Below are positions 50,567-59,215 of a stretch of 64,000 nucleotides of DNA, in pieces. The notes below the pieces were generated by a model. That model was not told where the DNA came from. It did no database searches and worked only from the letters and a program-made list of their open reading frames with translations. Source of the stretch: Nonomuraea sediminis (GTDB lineage: Bacteria; Actinomycetota; Actinomycetes; Streptosporangiales; Streptosporangiaceae); contig NZ_JAHDTI010000003.1 in assembly GCF_018531495.1 (NCBI RefSeq), forward strand, positions 310,001 through 374,000, read 5' to 3'. A program made the translations under genes and the position numbers. The stretch's first letter is position 1, and each line of letters starts with the position of its first letter.

Positions 50567-51105
50567 AGATCGCAGTCATCGGCAAGGGAAACGTCGGCGG
50601 CACGCTGGGGCAGGCCTTCGCCGCCGCCGGGCACGAGGTCACCCACGGCTCACGGAGCACGCCGATCCCCGACGCGCTCGCGGGTGCGGAGACCGTCGTC
50701 CTGGCGCTGCCCGGCACGGCCGTCGCGGGCTTCCTCGAGGAGTACGGGCCCGAGCTCGACGGGAAGCTCGTGGTGGACGCGGTCAACCGGATGGGCGAGG
50801 ACAAGCTGCACAGCGCGGCGGACGTCGCCGCCAAGGCGCCGGGGGCGCGCTACGCCCGCGCCTTCAACTCCTACGGCTGGGAGAACTTCGCCGACCCGAC
50901 CTTCGACGGCCAGGTCGGCGACCTGTTCTACTCCTCGGCCGAGGCCGACAAGGACGCCGTCGAGCAGCTCGTCGACGCCGTCGGCCTGCGCCCGGTGTAC
51001 CTCGGCCCCGACCAGTACGACGCGCTCGACGGTGTGCTCCGCCTCTGGTTCGCGCTCGCCGTGGGTCAGGGCCGAGGACGGCACCTGGCGTTCCGGGTGC
51101 TGTGA
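50563..51105 (+). CDS. NADPH-dependent F420 reductase-like protein
   Basis: A protein of 180 residues, ATG overlapping the TetR stop (ATGA). The Rossmann fold starts MKIAVIGKGNVGGTLGQAFA, followed by HEVTHGSR and VVLALPGTAVAGFLEEY, then VVDAVNRMG and RAFNSYGWENFADP, matching the F420_oxidored/NADP-binding family. It may supply or recycle reduced cofactor for the neighbouring oxygenase, but many family members act on other substrates. It is convergent with the beta-helix gene with no gap. Confidence 0.85.
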   Translation: MKIAVIGKGNVGGTLGQAFAAAGHEVTHGSRSTPIPDALAGAETVVLALPGTAVAGFLEEYGPELDGKLVVDAVNRMGEDKLHSAADVAAKAPGARYARAFNSYGWENFADPTFDGQVGDLFYSSAEADKDAVEQLVDAVGLRPVYLGPDQYDALDGVLRLWFALAVGQGRGRHLAFRVL

Positions 51106-52320
51106 TCAGTAACCGCGGGTGTAACGCACGCCCGGGCCGATCGAGATCGGCACGCCCGCCCCGTCGACGAGGTTGACGCCCGAGGCCACCGACAGCTGGT
51201 CGCCCTCGCCCTTCTTGAGCTGGATGCCGGTCTCGAGCTTGGTGCCGTGGCCGACGATCGTGTTGCCGGAGATCGCGGCGTGCCCCGTGCCGTAGTTCAC
51301 CGCGTCCAGAGCCAGGTAGACGAAGTTCACCTCGGGCGGCAGTGCGCCGGTGGCGGTCAGCTTGCGCTCGTCGGGCGCCCTGCGCTCCCGGAAGGCCCGC
51401 TTCAGCGCGGCGAAGCCGTCCGGGGGCGGCAGGAACTTGTGGATGCGGTTGCCGGTGATCGTGGTCGCCGCGTCACCCTGCAGATCGCAGCGGATGCCGT
51501 AGTAGGTCTGGCCCTTGGTGCTCTCGGCGCCGAAGTCCTCGATGTAGTTGTTGGAGATCGAGGTGCCGAAGCAGCGGTGGGCGTCGATCGCGTTCTTCGG
51601 CGTGGCGTACAGGTGCAGCTCGCTCAGCGTCCAGCCGGCCGCGTTGTCCATCTGGATGGCGTTGGTGCCGTTGAACCCGATCCAGGCGCGCTGCAGCGTC
51701 CAGTCGGTGACCGAGTTGCCCGGGTCGACGACGCGGATGCCCGCCTCCGCCGAGCCCTCGATGTCGACGTCGCTGATGATGCTGTTCACCATCGTGTTGC
51801 GAAGCATCGTCCCGTTCTGCGACGGGTTGCTGATCCGGATCCCGTCCGACGGCGCCCCGTAGATGTCGACGTCGTAGACGCGCGCGTTCCACGCCCGCAG
51901 CATCAGCCCCACGGTGCCCTTGTTGGCGTCGCGGTTGCCGTCCAGCGTCAGCCGCTCGATCCTGATCGTGTCGTCGCTCGTCTCGGCGTTCTTGACCCAC
52001 CCCTCGGAGGCCAGCATCGCGGGCAGGTTCGCCCCATCGGCCTGCTTGATCACCGTGCCCGCCTTCCCGTCCCCTCGATAGGTACGGCGCGGCGGCAGGC
52101 TGATCGTGGCATTGATCAGACACGGCCCCTTGATGACGACCTCGTCCCCGTCCTTGGCGGAGTCGATCGCGGCCTGCAGGTTCTTGGCATCATCGACGGT
52201 GTTCGCGCAGGTCGCGTCCACCCGGCTCGCCGAGGCAGGAGCAGCCACAGCGGTGACGGTCAGCCCGGTGGCAGCCACCACAGCCGCCCCCGCCAACCCA
52301 ACAGCAGATAACTTCCGCAT
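51106..52320 (-). CDS. secreted right-handed parallel beta-helix protein
   Basis: A protein of 404 residues. Signal peptide MRKLSAVGLAGAAVVAATGL with cleavage near ASASR. The mature protein opens VDDAKNLQAAIDSAKDGDEVVIKGPC (split here: DGDEVVIKG) and has repeated 'I.n..i......GI.i' coils (GIRISNPSQNGTMLRNTMVN, DVDIEGSAEAGIRVVDPGN). This is the pectate-lyase-like beta-helix fold. It may cleave or bind an extracellular polysaccharide; no catalytic set can be named. GGGGA just before ATG 52320 serves as the ribosome-binding site. Confidence 0.82.
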   Translation of the reverse strand: MRKLSAVGLAGAAVVAATGLTVTAVAAPASASRVDATCANTVDDAKNLQAAIDSAKDGDEVVIKGPCLINATISLPPRRTYRGDGKAGTVIKQADGANLPAMLASEGWVKNAETSDDTIRIERLTLDGNRDANKGTVGLMLRAWNARVYDVDIYGAPSDGIRISNPSQNGTMLRNTMVNSIISDVDIEGSAEAGIRVVDPGNSVTDWTLQRAWIGFNGTNAIQMDNAAGWTLSELHLYATPKNAIDAHRCFGTSISNNYIEDFGAESTKGQTYYGIRCDLQGDAATTITGNRIHKFLPPPDGFAALKRAFRERRAPDERKLTATGALPPEVNFVYLALDAVNYGTGHAAISGNTIVGHGTKLETGIQLKKGEGDQLSVASGVNLVDGAGVPISIGPGVRYTRGY

Positions 52321-52477
52321 TTCCCCGTTTCCTTCCTGACACAGCAGGAGACGCTTCCCCCGTCCCCCGACGCACCGATCCCCCCTGGACCGGCTATTGA
52401 TCATCCTGCCGTAAATCCCCAGACCGAAGCCGCACAGTTCCCGATTTATCCCGATATAGAAGCCGTACGTTCTCACC

Positions 52478-53482
52478 ATGACGGCTGCCCGCCTCTTCCT
52501 GACAGCCCTGACCGCCGTATGCCTGCTGGCGAGCCCCGCGTCCCGCCCCGAGATCCATCGCGGAGGATGCCCCGGCGCCTGGGTCCCGGACTGGGGGATC
52601 CGCGACAGGCCCGGCGACTTCCTCCCCTCGGGTCCTGTCACGTCCGTGACGTACTGCGAGCTCATCCTCGAGCCCGGACCCCACCAGGGCGAGGCACGCG
52701 TGCTGACGACCGGGGCCGCCGAGGTGGCGGCGCTGCTCAACGCGATGCCCACCAGGGAGGAGTTGGAGGCCCGCATCAGGGCGCAGGAGAGCGCGGCAGG
52801 GCGGCCCATCACCGGAGAACTCCACCTGGGCGAGATCTGCCCGCTGATCGCCTACGACCGGAGAGGCTCCTTCGTCGTACGGTACGAGGACGGCTCGTCG
52901 GCCGTCATCCTCCTCGACCCCAACTGCGGCACGGCCTACTACGACGGCAGGACCCGCTTCCTGGGCAACGCCCCCGTCGACACCTTCCTCGACCTCTACC
53001 GCCGGCAACTGGCCCGCGCCCACCCCGCCGTCCCGGCCCCGGCCTGCCCGTCCCGCGCCGGCCCGGCGGGCTCGACGCCGCGCGACGACATCGCCCGCAA
53101 CCGGGGGACGTCGAGGACCTTCCTGCCGAGCCCGCTCGCCGCGGCAACCGCCTGTCGCTACGGCCCCGACGGCCGCCTCACCAGACAGCGGACGATCACC
53201 GGGGACCTCGAACCGCTCCGCACGCTCATCACGGTCGAGACGCCGTCCTCCCCGGGCGACACGAAATCCTTGCTCAACGGCACCCGGTGCTCGATGGACG
53301 GGTCGTCGCCCACCGCCCTCGACACGATCTGGGTGACGGACGCGACCGGCGCGACCGCCGAGATCCGGGTGTGGCGGGCACCTTGCCTCGCGGTCCTGTA
53401 CGGCGGCTCCGCCCCGTTGGTCCCGGGCCGGGCGCTTCTGGAGCGCCTCGACACCGTGCTGGGCGCTACTTCGGGAGGGTGA
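52478..53482 (+). CDS. secreted protein of unknown function
   Basis: A protein of 334 residues. Signal peptide MTAARLFLTALTAVCLLASP. The mature part has two similar halves, each with a 'T.CRY...G.L' or 'TYCEL' opening, an ITGxL segment, and paired Cys (ICPLIAYDRRG, ILLDPNCGTAYY; ATACRYGPDG, LNGTRCSMDG, WRAPCLAVLYGG). The internal duplication and Cys pairs suggest a disulfide-bonded extracellular protein. I do not recognise the family. There is no evident ribosome-binding site. The 3' end overlaps the next minus-strand fragment by 17 bp. Confidence 0.65.
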   Translation: MTAARLFLTALTAVCLLASPASRPEIHRGGCPGAWVPDWGIRDRPGDFLPSGPVTSVTYCELILEPGPHQGEARVLTTGAAEVAALLNAMPTREELEARIRAQESAAGRPITGELHLGEICPLIAYDRRGSFVVRYEDGSSAVILLDPNCGTAYYDGRTRFLGNAPVDTFLDLYRRQLARAHPAVPAPACPSRAGPAGSTPRDDIARNRGTSRTFLPSPLAAATACRYGPDGRLTRQRTITGDLEPLRTLITVETPSSPGDTKSLLNGTRCSMDGSSPTALDTIWVTDATGATAEIRVWRAPCLAVLYGGSAPLVPGRALLERLDTVLGATSGG

Positions 53483-53762
53483 GCATCTTGGTCTGATCCG
53501 CGGGAGGGGCCTTGATCGTCACCTTCATGCCCCAGCCGGACAGGCGGATGTCGTCGATCATGTGGTAGCGCCTGTCACCGACCTTCGCGTCCAGTCCGCA
53601 TACCTCGTACGAGGCCCAGATGCGGCGGACCAGTTGGTCCTTGCCGAGCCACATGCGCCAGGTGACATTCCAGTCGGCGCACTCGGCGGCGTCCTTGCCC
53701 ATGAGCCTGGGATCAGCGGCGGCGAGCGCAAGCTTCGCAGGAGGCGATCTCGGAGCGATCAC
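53466..53762 (-). pseudogene. C-terminal remnant of an exported/lipoprotein-like gene
   Basis: 98 codons from a GTG with no ribosome-binding site. Content (CADWNVTWRMWLGKDQLVRR, YEVCGLDAKVGDRRYHM, IRLSGWGMKVTIKAPP) looks like the end of an LppX/LprG-like lipoprotein with a YxxxDDIRLSxWG motif. No signal peptide or lipobox precedes it, and the upstream bases show no coding continuation. It is probably a 5'-deleted gene. Confidence 0.5.
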
Positions 53763-53899
53763 AAGGGCGGGCCGTAAATGGTGCGCGCGTTGTCCCTTTC
53801 TCCGGGTGGGGGTGATCGTTGTGATTGGGGATGGGGCTGGGTTTCCAGATCTTGCGGCGGGATGATTGTGTGGGCGAAGGAACTACGAGGAGGTCACCG

Positions 53900-55435
53900 G
53901 TGACGCGTCACATCGTTTCGGTCATTGGCGGCAAGGACGCCGCCGCCGCGAGCACGTACGAGTCGGTCAACCCTGCGCGCACCGGCGAGGTGGTCGCCCA
54001 GGTCGGACTCGCGGACGCCGACACGTTCGCAGCGGCCTGCCGTACCGCCAAGGAGGCGCAGCGCGAGTGGGCCAGGGTGCCCGCGCCGGTCCGCGGCAGG
54101 GTGATCGCGTCGATCGGGCGCCTGGTCGAGGCGAACGCCGAGAAGCTGGCGCACCTGGTGACGGAGGAGATCGGCAAGCCGTTCAAGGAGTCGCTCGGCG
54201 AGGTCAGGGAGATCGTCGACACCTGCGACTTCTTCCTGGGCGAGGGGCGCAGGCTCTACGGCCAGACCGTGCCGTCGGAGATGCCGGACAAGAACCTGTT
54301 CACCTTCCGCAACCCGGTCGGCGTGGCGGCCGTGATCACCGCGGGCAACTTCCCGGTGGCCGTGCCGTCCTGGTACCTGGTGCCCGCGCTGCTGTGCGGC
54401 AACGCCGTGGTGTGGAAGCCCGCCGAGTACGCCGCCGCCTCCGCGCACGCGATGTACCAGCTGTTCGTGGCCGCCGGGCTGCCCGACGGGGTGCTCAACA
54501 TCGTCTTCGCCGACGGCGCCGGCACCTTCGCCGGGCTGGACAAGGCCCTGGAGGAGGGCACGGTGCAGAAGGTCGGGTTCACCGGCTCGAGCGCGGTCGG
54601 CCGCAAGATCGGCGAGCTGACCGGCCGCCACCTGCAGGCGGCCTGCCTGGAGCTGGGCGGCAAGAACCCGATGGTGATCATGCCGGACGCCGACCTGGAC
54701 CTGGCCGTCGAGGGCGCGCTGTTCTCCGGCTTCGGTACGGCGGGCCAGCGCTGCACGAGCCTGGGCACGGTCATCGTGCACGAGTCGATCCACGACGAGT
54801 TCGTCGAGCGCTTCGCCAGGGCCGTGCGCAACGCCAAGATCGGAGACCCGGAGCAGGACGTGCTGGCGGGCCCGCTGCTCGACCAGAAGTTCGCCGACCG
54901 CTACGAGGAGTTCCTGGCCTGGATCCAGCCTCACCACGAGGTCGTGTCAGGAGAGACCGGGAGGATCACCGCGAACAACCCGCACCACGACTTCACCGGC
55001 GAGGGCGGGCTCTACTACCACCCGGTGGTCGTGGACGGGGTCAAGCCGGACGACCAGCTGTTCCTGGAGGAGACGTTCGGCCCCATCGTGGGCATCGCCT
55101 CCTTCCAGACCCTGGACGAGGCCATCGAGCTGGCCAACCGGCCCGGCTACGGCCTGTCCAGCTCGATCTACACCACCGACCCCAAGAACGCCTTCCGCTT
55201 CCGCGAGGGCATCTCGGCCGGGATGGTCAGCGTCAACAACTCCACCTCCGGCGCCGAGGCGCACCTGCCCTTCGGCGGCAACGGCAAGTCGGGCAACGGC
55301 AGCCGCCAGTCAGGCATGTGGGTGCTCGACCAGTTCACCCGCTGGCAGGCGATGAACTGGGACCACTCGGGTCGCCTGCAGAAGGCCCAGATGGACGTCG
55401 CCGACATCACTCCAGATATGGATTTCCGACTCTAG
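53900..55435 (+). CDS. NAD(P)-dependent aldehyde dehydrogenase
   Basis: A protein of 511 residues from GTG 53900 with GAGGAGG 7 bases upstream. Catalytic Glu251 (CLELGGKNP) and Cys285 (GQRCTSLG) are intact, as are the NAD-site segments ITAGNFPVAVPSWY and VGFTGSSAVGRKIGEL. The C-terminal FGGNGKSGNGSRQSGMWVLD is of the general Aldedh family. It oxidises an aldehyde to an acid in the cytoplasm; substrate is not evident. A strong terminator follows, so it is a single-gene unit. Confidence 0.92.
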   Translation: MTRHIVSVIGGKDAAAASTYESVNPARTGEVVAQVGLADADTFAAACRTAKEAQREWARVPAPVRGRVIASIGRLVEANAEKLAHLVTEEIGKPFKESLGEVREIVDTCDFFLGEGRRLYGQTVPSEMPDKNLFTFRNPVGVAAVITAGNFPVAVPSWYLVPALLCGNAVVWKPAEYAAASAHAMYQLFVAAGLPDGVLNIVFADGAGTFAGLDKALEEGTVQKVGFTGSSAVGRKIGELTGRHLQAACLELGGKNPMVIMPDADLDLAVEGALFSGFGTAGQRCTSLGTVIVHESIHDEFVERFARAVRNAKIGDPEQDVLAGPLLDQKFADRYEEFLAWIQPHHEVVSGETGRITANNPHHDFTGEGGLYYHPVVVDGVKPDDQLFLEETFGPIVGIASFQTLDEAIELANRPGYGLSSSIYTTDPKNAFRFREGISAGMVSVNNSTSGAEAHLPFGGNGKSGNGSRQSGMWVLDQFTRWQAMNWDHSGRLQKAQMDVADITPDMDFRL

Positions 55436-55465
55436 ATCCTTCCACCTGGGAGTAAGAAAGCCACT

Positions 55466-55494
55466 CCGCCGGGAAGCATGGGGCTTCCCGGCGG
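55466..55494 (+). terminator. strong hairpin after aldehyde dehydrogenase
   Basis: CCGCCGGGAAGC (55466-55477) and GCTTCCCGGCGG (55483-55494) form a 12-bp perfect stem with a 5-base loop, 31 bp after the stop. Confidence 0.9.
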
Positions 55495-55543
55495 GTGAGG
55501 GTCGTGCCACGATAACGGCGCCTTCGATTACGGGGAGAAGCCG

Positions 55544-56830
55544 ATGCGTGACGATCTGAAACTGGTGACGGTGGCGATCCGGCTCCGCGCGGGGTTCCCG
55601 TGCCGGTGGAGCGTGGTGAGCGCCGACGGCCGGGGCTGGTTCCCGCAGGACACCTCACCTGCCCGCGACCTGGACGGCCTGCCGTACTTCCACGGCGACG
55701 ACCTGGTCGTCCACGTTCCGCGCGAGCAGCTGACGGTCAGGGTGACCAGGGGCATGGAGTACGGCTCGGCCGAGACGACGCTGACGCCCGGCTCCGGCGA
55801 GACGCTCGTCGAGCTGGCGCCGCCGCGCATCTACGACGCCGCCGCCCGCGGCTGGTACGGCGGCGACCTGCACGTCCGCTTCAACCGCCCCACCCGGTGG
55901 GTGGCCGACTCCCAGCTCGGCGAGGACCTGCACGTGGTCAACCTGCTGCCCGGCGACGGCGAGGCCGGGGAGACCTGGTCGGGACGCGACCTGCCGTGGT
56001 CCGACGAGACGCACGTGGCCAGGGTCGGCCTGGCCCACCAGGCGCTCGGCCCGGAGAGCGACACGCTGAGCAAGCTGCGCGAGCGGGGCGCCCTGATCGG
56101 CTACGCCAACGCCTTCCGCGGGCCGGTCGAGACGCCGGAACAGCTGGTCGGGGTGGGCGATCCCGGCTTCGACGCGCGGCTGTCGGTGGTGGACGCCGCG
56201 CTGGGGCTGGTCGACACCTTCTCCTCGGCGATCGAGTCGGCGCGCGCCTACCGGCGCCTCATCGGCGCGGGCAACAGGATCGCGGCCGTCGCCGGCACCC
56301 CGCAGCGGCTGGGCCCGATCGGCCGCGAGCGCACCTACGCGCACGTGCGCGGCCCGCTGACCGCGGAGTCCTACGCCGAGGCGGTACGGCGGGGCCGCAC
56401 ATTCGCCACCACGGGCCCGTTCCTGGAACTCGCGGTCGACGGGGAGGGCCCCGGAGCCACGCTGGACCAGGTGGCGGGCAACCGGGTGAGCGTGGTGGGC
56501 CGGGTGATCGGTCCCGGCGTGGAGACCGTACGTCTGCTGACGGCGGACGGCGAGCTGGCCTCGGGCCCGCCCGGGGAAGTGGCGGCTGACCTGGCGGTCA
56601 ACTGGCCGACGTACGTCGTGGCCGTGGCCGAGGGCGGCGGCCAGGTGCGGGCCCACACCAGCCCGGTCTATCTGGACGTGGAGCGGCGCAGGGTGGCCCG
56701 CGAGGAGGACGTGACGTTCTGCCTGCGCTGGCTGGAGTTACTCGAGGATCTCATCCGCGACCGGGTCAGCGCGGACTACCTGGCCGTGGTCGAGGAGGCG
56801 CGCCGGGTCTACCAGGCGCGCCTGACCTGA
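55544..56830 (+). CDS. PHP/CehA-like protein with degenerate metal motif
   Basis: A protein of 428 residues from ATG 55544 (GGGGAG upstream). The N-terminal ~95 residues form a beta-rich domain (TVRVTRGMEYG). A PHP-like domain follows with GGDLHVRF, where the family consensus is GDLHVHT, so the second metal His is replaced by Arg. The SDG/DH pairs are not seen either. It continues with SARAYRRLIGAGNRIAAVAGT and RTYAHVRGPLTAESYAEAV, as in CehA/McbA metallohydrolases. It may be an inactive relative or a binding protein. It sits between two strong hairpins, hence monocistronic. Confidence 0.65.
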   Translation: MRDDLKLVTVAIRLRAGFPCRWSVVSADGRGWFPQDTSPARDLDGLPYFHGDDLVVHVPREQLTVRVTRGMEYGSAETTLTPGSGETLVELAPPRIYDAAARGWYGGDLHVRFNRPTRWVADSQLGEDLHVVNLLPGDGEAGETWSGRDLPWSDETHVARVGLAHQALGPESDTLSKLRERGALIGYANAFRGPVETPEQLVGVGDPGFDARLSVVDAALGLVDTFSSAIESARAYRRLIGAGNRIAAVAGTPQRLGPIGRERTYAHVRGPLTAESYAEAVRRGRTFATTGPFLELAVDGEGPGATLDQVAGNRVSVVGRVIGPGVETVRLLTADGELASGPPGEVAADLAVNWPTYVVAVAEGGGQVRAHTSPVYLDVERRRVAREEDVTFCLRWLELLEDLIRDRVSADYLAVVEEARRVYQARLT

Positions 56831-56834
56831 ACGT

Positions 56835-56874
56835 GGGAGAACGCGGGCCCCATCGGGGGTGCCCGCGTTCTCCC
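56835..56874. terminator. 14-bp hairpin between convergent genes
   Basis: GGGAGAACGCGGGC (56835-56848) and GCCCGCGTTCTCCC (56861-56874) enclose a 12-base loop. It serves the PHP-like gene (ends 56830) and glnII (ends 56885). Confidence 0.9.
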
Positions 56875-56884
56875 GGAATGTCGA

Positions 56885-57904
56885 TCAGACCTGGCCGGCC
56901 TTCTCCAGAGCGGAGCAGCAGGTGTTGACCAGCAGCCTGGTCACCACGTACGGGTCGACGTTGGCGTTGGGGCGGCGGTCCTCGATGTAGCCCTTGCGGT
57001 CCACCTCGACCTGCCACGGGATGCGCACCGAGGCGCCGCGGTCGGAGACGCCGTAGGAGTACCTGTTCCACGGGGCGGTCTCGTGCGCGCCGGTCAGGCG
57101 GGACTCGATGTCGGCGCCGTACTGCTTGACGTGCTCCATCGGCTTGTCGCCCTCACCGAGCGCCTCGCAGGCGGTGATGATGGCGTCGTAGCCCTCGCGC
57201 ATCGCCTTGGTGGAGAAGTTGGTGTGCGCGCCGGCGCCGTTCCAGTCGCCGCGGGCGGGCTTGGCGTCGAGCGTGGCCTCCACGCCGAACTCCTCGGCCG
57301 TCCGGTAGAGCAGGTAGCGGGCCACCCACATGTGGTCGGAGACCTCGACGGGCCCGGCCGGGCCGATCTGGAACTCCCACTGGCCGGGCATGACCTCGGC
57401 GTTGATGCCGGAGATCGCCAGGCCGGCGGCCAGGCAGCGGTCGAGGTGGAGCTCGACGATCTCGCGGCCGAAGACGGCCTCGGCGCCCACGCCGCAGTAG
57501 TAGTGGCCCTGCGGAGCGGGGAAGCCGCCCTCGGGGAAGCCGAGCGGGCGGCTGCCCTTGAAGAAGGTGTATTCCTGCTCGATGCCGAACCAGGAGTCCT
57601 GGTCGGCGAACTGCTCGGCGATCGGGCGCAGCAGCGCGCGGGTGTTGCTCTTGTGCGGCTCGCCGTCGATCTCCTCGACCTCGCACAGGACCAGGATGTT
57701 GGCGCCGCCGCGGATCGGGTCGGGGCAGGTGAAGACCGGGCGGAGCACGCGGTCGGAGGAGTGGCCCTCGGCCTGGTTGGTGCTGGATCCGTCGAAGCCC
57801 CACACCGGCGGCTCTGCGCCGTCGGCCAGGATCTTCGTCTTGGCGCGCAGCAGAGCCGTGGGCTCGGTGCCGTCGATCCAGATGTACTCAGCCTTGTAGC
57901 TCAC
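56885..57904 (-). CDS. glnII: type II glutamine synthetase
   Basis: A protein of 339 residues from GTG 57904 (AAAGGA upstream). Eukaryote-type GSII: YKAEYIWIDGTEP, VWGFDGSSTNQAEGHSSD, SWFGIEQEYTFF, INAEVMPGQWEFQIGPAGP and GAGAHTNFSTKAM. The length fits GSII (about 340) rather than GSI (about 470), and there is no adenylylation site. It makes glutamine from glutamate and ammonia. A GlnR-like site lies upstream, in line with nitrogen-dependent control in actinomycetes. Confidence 0.95.
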   Translation of the reverse strand: MSYKAEYIWIDGTEPTALLRAKTKILADGAEPPVWGFDGSSTNQAEGHSSDRVLRPVFTCPDPIRGGANILVLCEVEEIDGEPHKSNTRALLRPIAEQFADQDSWFGIEQEYTFFKGSRPLGFPEGGFPAPQGHYYCGVGAEAVFGREIVELHLDRCLAAGLAISGINAEVMPGQWEFQIGPAGPVEVSDHMWVARYLLYRTAEEFGVEATLDAKPARGDWNGAGAHTNFSTKAMREGYDAIITACEALGEGDKPMEHVKQYGADIESRLTGAHETAPWNRYSYGVSDRGASVRIPWQVEVDRKGYIEDRRPNANVDPYVVTRLLVNTCCSALEKAGQV

Positions 57905-57954
57905 AACGATCCTTTCGCGGTTCTCTCCAGCCACGCCGAGAAAACCAGACGGCC

Positions 57955-57981
57955 GTTTCCCGGTTTTTGCCCGTATGTAAC
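57955..57981 (-). promoter_or_regulatory. GlnR-like box upstream of glnII
   Basis: On the minus strand GTTAC (57981-57977), six bases, GCAAA, six bases, GAAAC (57959-57955) keeps the 11-bp phasing of actinobacterial GlnR boxes. One half-site is imperfect. It lies about 50 bp before the glnII start. Confidence 0.4.
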
Positions 57982-57988
57982 CGGCGTG

Positions 57989-59212
57989 TTAATCCGAGGA
58001 CCATCGTTCACCGAAGACACGCCTCTTCAACGGGGGTACCGCCTGGCACGTACGGAAGAAGGCGCGGGCGAAGGCTCGGTTGATCCGGCTGGCCGAAATC
58101 CCCATCCTGGCGTTGGACAGCGCCCGCTTCGAGGCGGCGAAGCCGTACTCGATCATGGCGCGTTCGTACTCCCCCAGCGCGGTCACCAGTTCGGCCTGGC
58201 CCCTGCCGACGGCGGCGAGCTTGGCCGTGAGGAGCTGGGCGTCGCGCAGCGCGGTGTTGCCGCCCTCGCCGCCGGTGGGCAGCATCGCGTGGATCGCGTC
58301 GCCGAGCAGCGTGACCGGCCCCGTGGGCCACGGCTTGACGGGGGCGGAAGTGCGGAAGTCGAACATCTCGACGCTGACAGGATCGGATTCGGCCACCATG
58401 CGGACCAGAGCGGGATGCCAGCCCTCGATCAGCTGGGTGACCGTCTCGCGCAGGTCGTCGCGCTTGTCCGGATACGCGTCGCGGCGGGCGACCAGCGCCC
58501 ACAGCACGTAGTCGCCCTCGCCGGCGTCGTAGGTCCTGCGCTTGAAGACGGCGGTGAACATGGAGCGGCCCGGCCGGCCGAAGATGACGTTCATCCCGGC
58601 CGGGATCCGCTCGGGGAGCCAGGCCTTGGTCTCGGGGGTGAGGTAGAGCTTGCCGCCCACCGCCAGGGCGCCGCTGTCCAGGTAGCCCGCGTCTGGGAGC
58701 AACTGTGCCCTGACCCGGGAGTTGCTCCCGTCGGCGCCGATCAGCACGTCGCCCGTGGCCGTCGATCCGTCGGCGAACCGCGCCAGGATGCGCCCGTCCT
58801 TCGTCTCGTAGCCGGTGAACTTCCTGTCGAAGTTCACGATCTCGGAGATGTCGGCCAGGAGCAGGTTGCGCAGCGTGACGCGGCTGACCGCGTGGTGACT
58901 CTCCTCCGGCGCAGTGCGCCCGCCGGTGAACAGGTCCTCCTCTATCAGCGCGAGCTGGTCCAGCCGGTGGGTCATGAACGCCATCCCGGCCCCCGGGTCG
59001 CCGGCCGTGGCCACGAACCGCTCCCAGATCTCGGGGCTCAGGCAGGCGTGCAGGGCCCTGCTGCCCTCGGTGTTGATGTGGATGCGGTAGCCCTGGTTGC
59101 GGTTGGTCGGGGTGACGTCCCGCTCGTAGACCGCCACGCTCACGCCGGCCCGTTTGAGCCCGTTGGCCAGGCAGAGTCCACCGATGCCGCCGCCTATCAC
59201 GATCACGTGCAT
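57989..59212 (-). CDS. FAD-dependent oxidoreductase/monooxygenase
   Basis: A protein of 407 residues from ATG 59212. FAD motifs: VIVIGGGIGGLCLANGLKRA, DVLIGADGSNSRVRAQL and PVTLLGDAIHAMLPTGGEGG. It is similar to PHBH-type flavin monooxygenases of secondary metabolism and xenobiotic resistance. It starts 3 bp after a TetR stop, so the two are co-transcribed. Substrate is unknown. A 30-bp palindrome upstream of the TetR gene probably controls both. Confidence 0.9.
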   Translation of the reverse strand: MHVIVIGGGIGGLCLANGLKRAGVSVAVYERDVTPTNRNQGYRIHINTEGSRALHACLSPEIWERFVATAGDPGAGMAFMTHRLDQLALIEEDLFTGGRTAPEESHHAVSRVTLRNLLLADISEIVNFDRKFTGYETKDGRILARFADGSTATGDVLIGADGSNSRVRAQLLPDAGYLDSGALAVGGKLYLTPETKAWLPERIPAGMNVIFGRPGRSMFTAVFKRRTYDAGEGDYVLWALVARRDAYPDKRDDLRETVTQLIEGWHPALVRMVAESDPVSVEMFDFRTSAPVKPWPTGPVTLLGDAIHAMLPTGGEGGNTALRDAQLLTAKLAAVGRGQAELVTALGEYERAMIEYGFAASKRALSNARMGISASRINRAFARAFFRTCQAVPPLKRRVFGERWSSD

Positions 59213-59215
59213 GGT

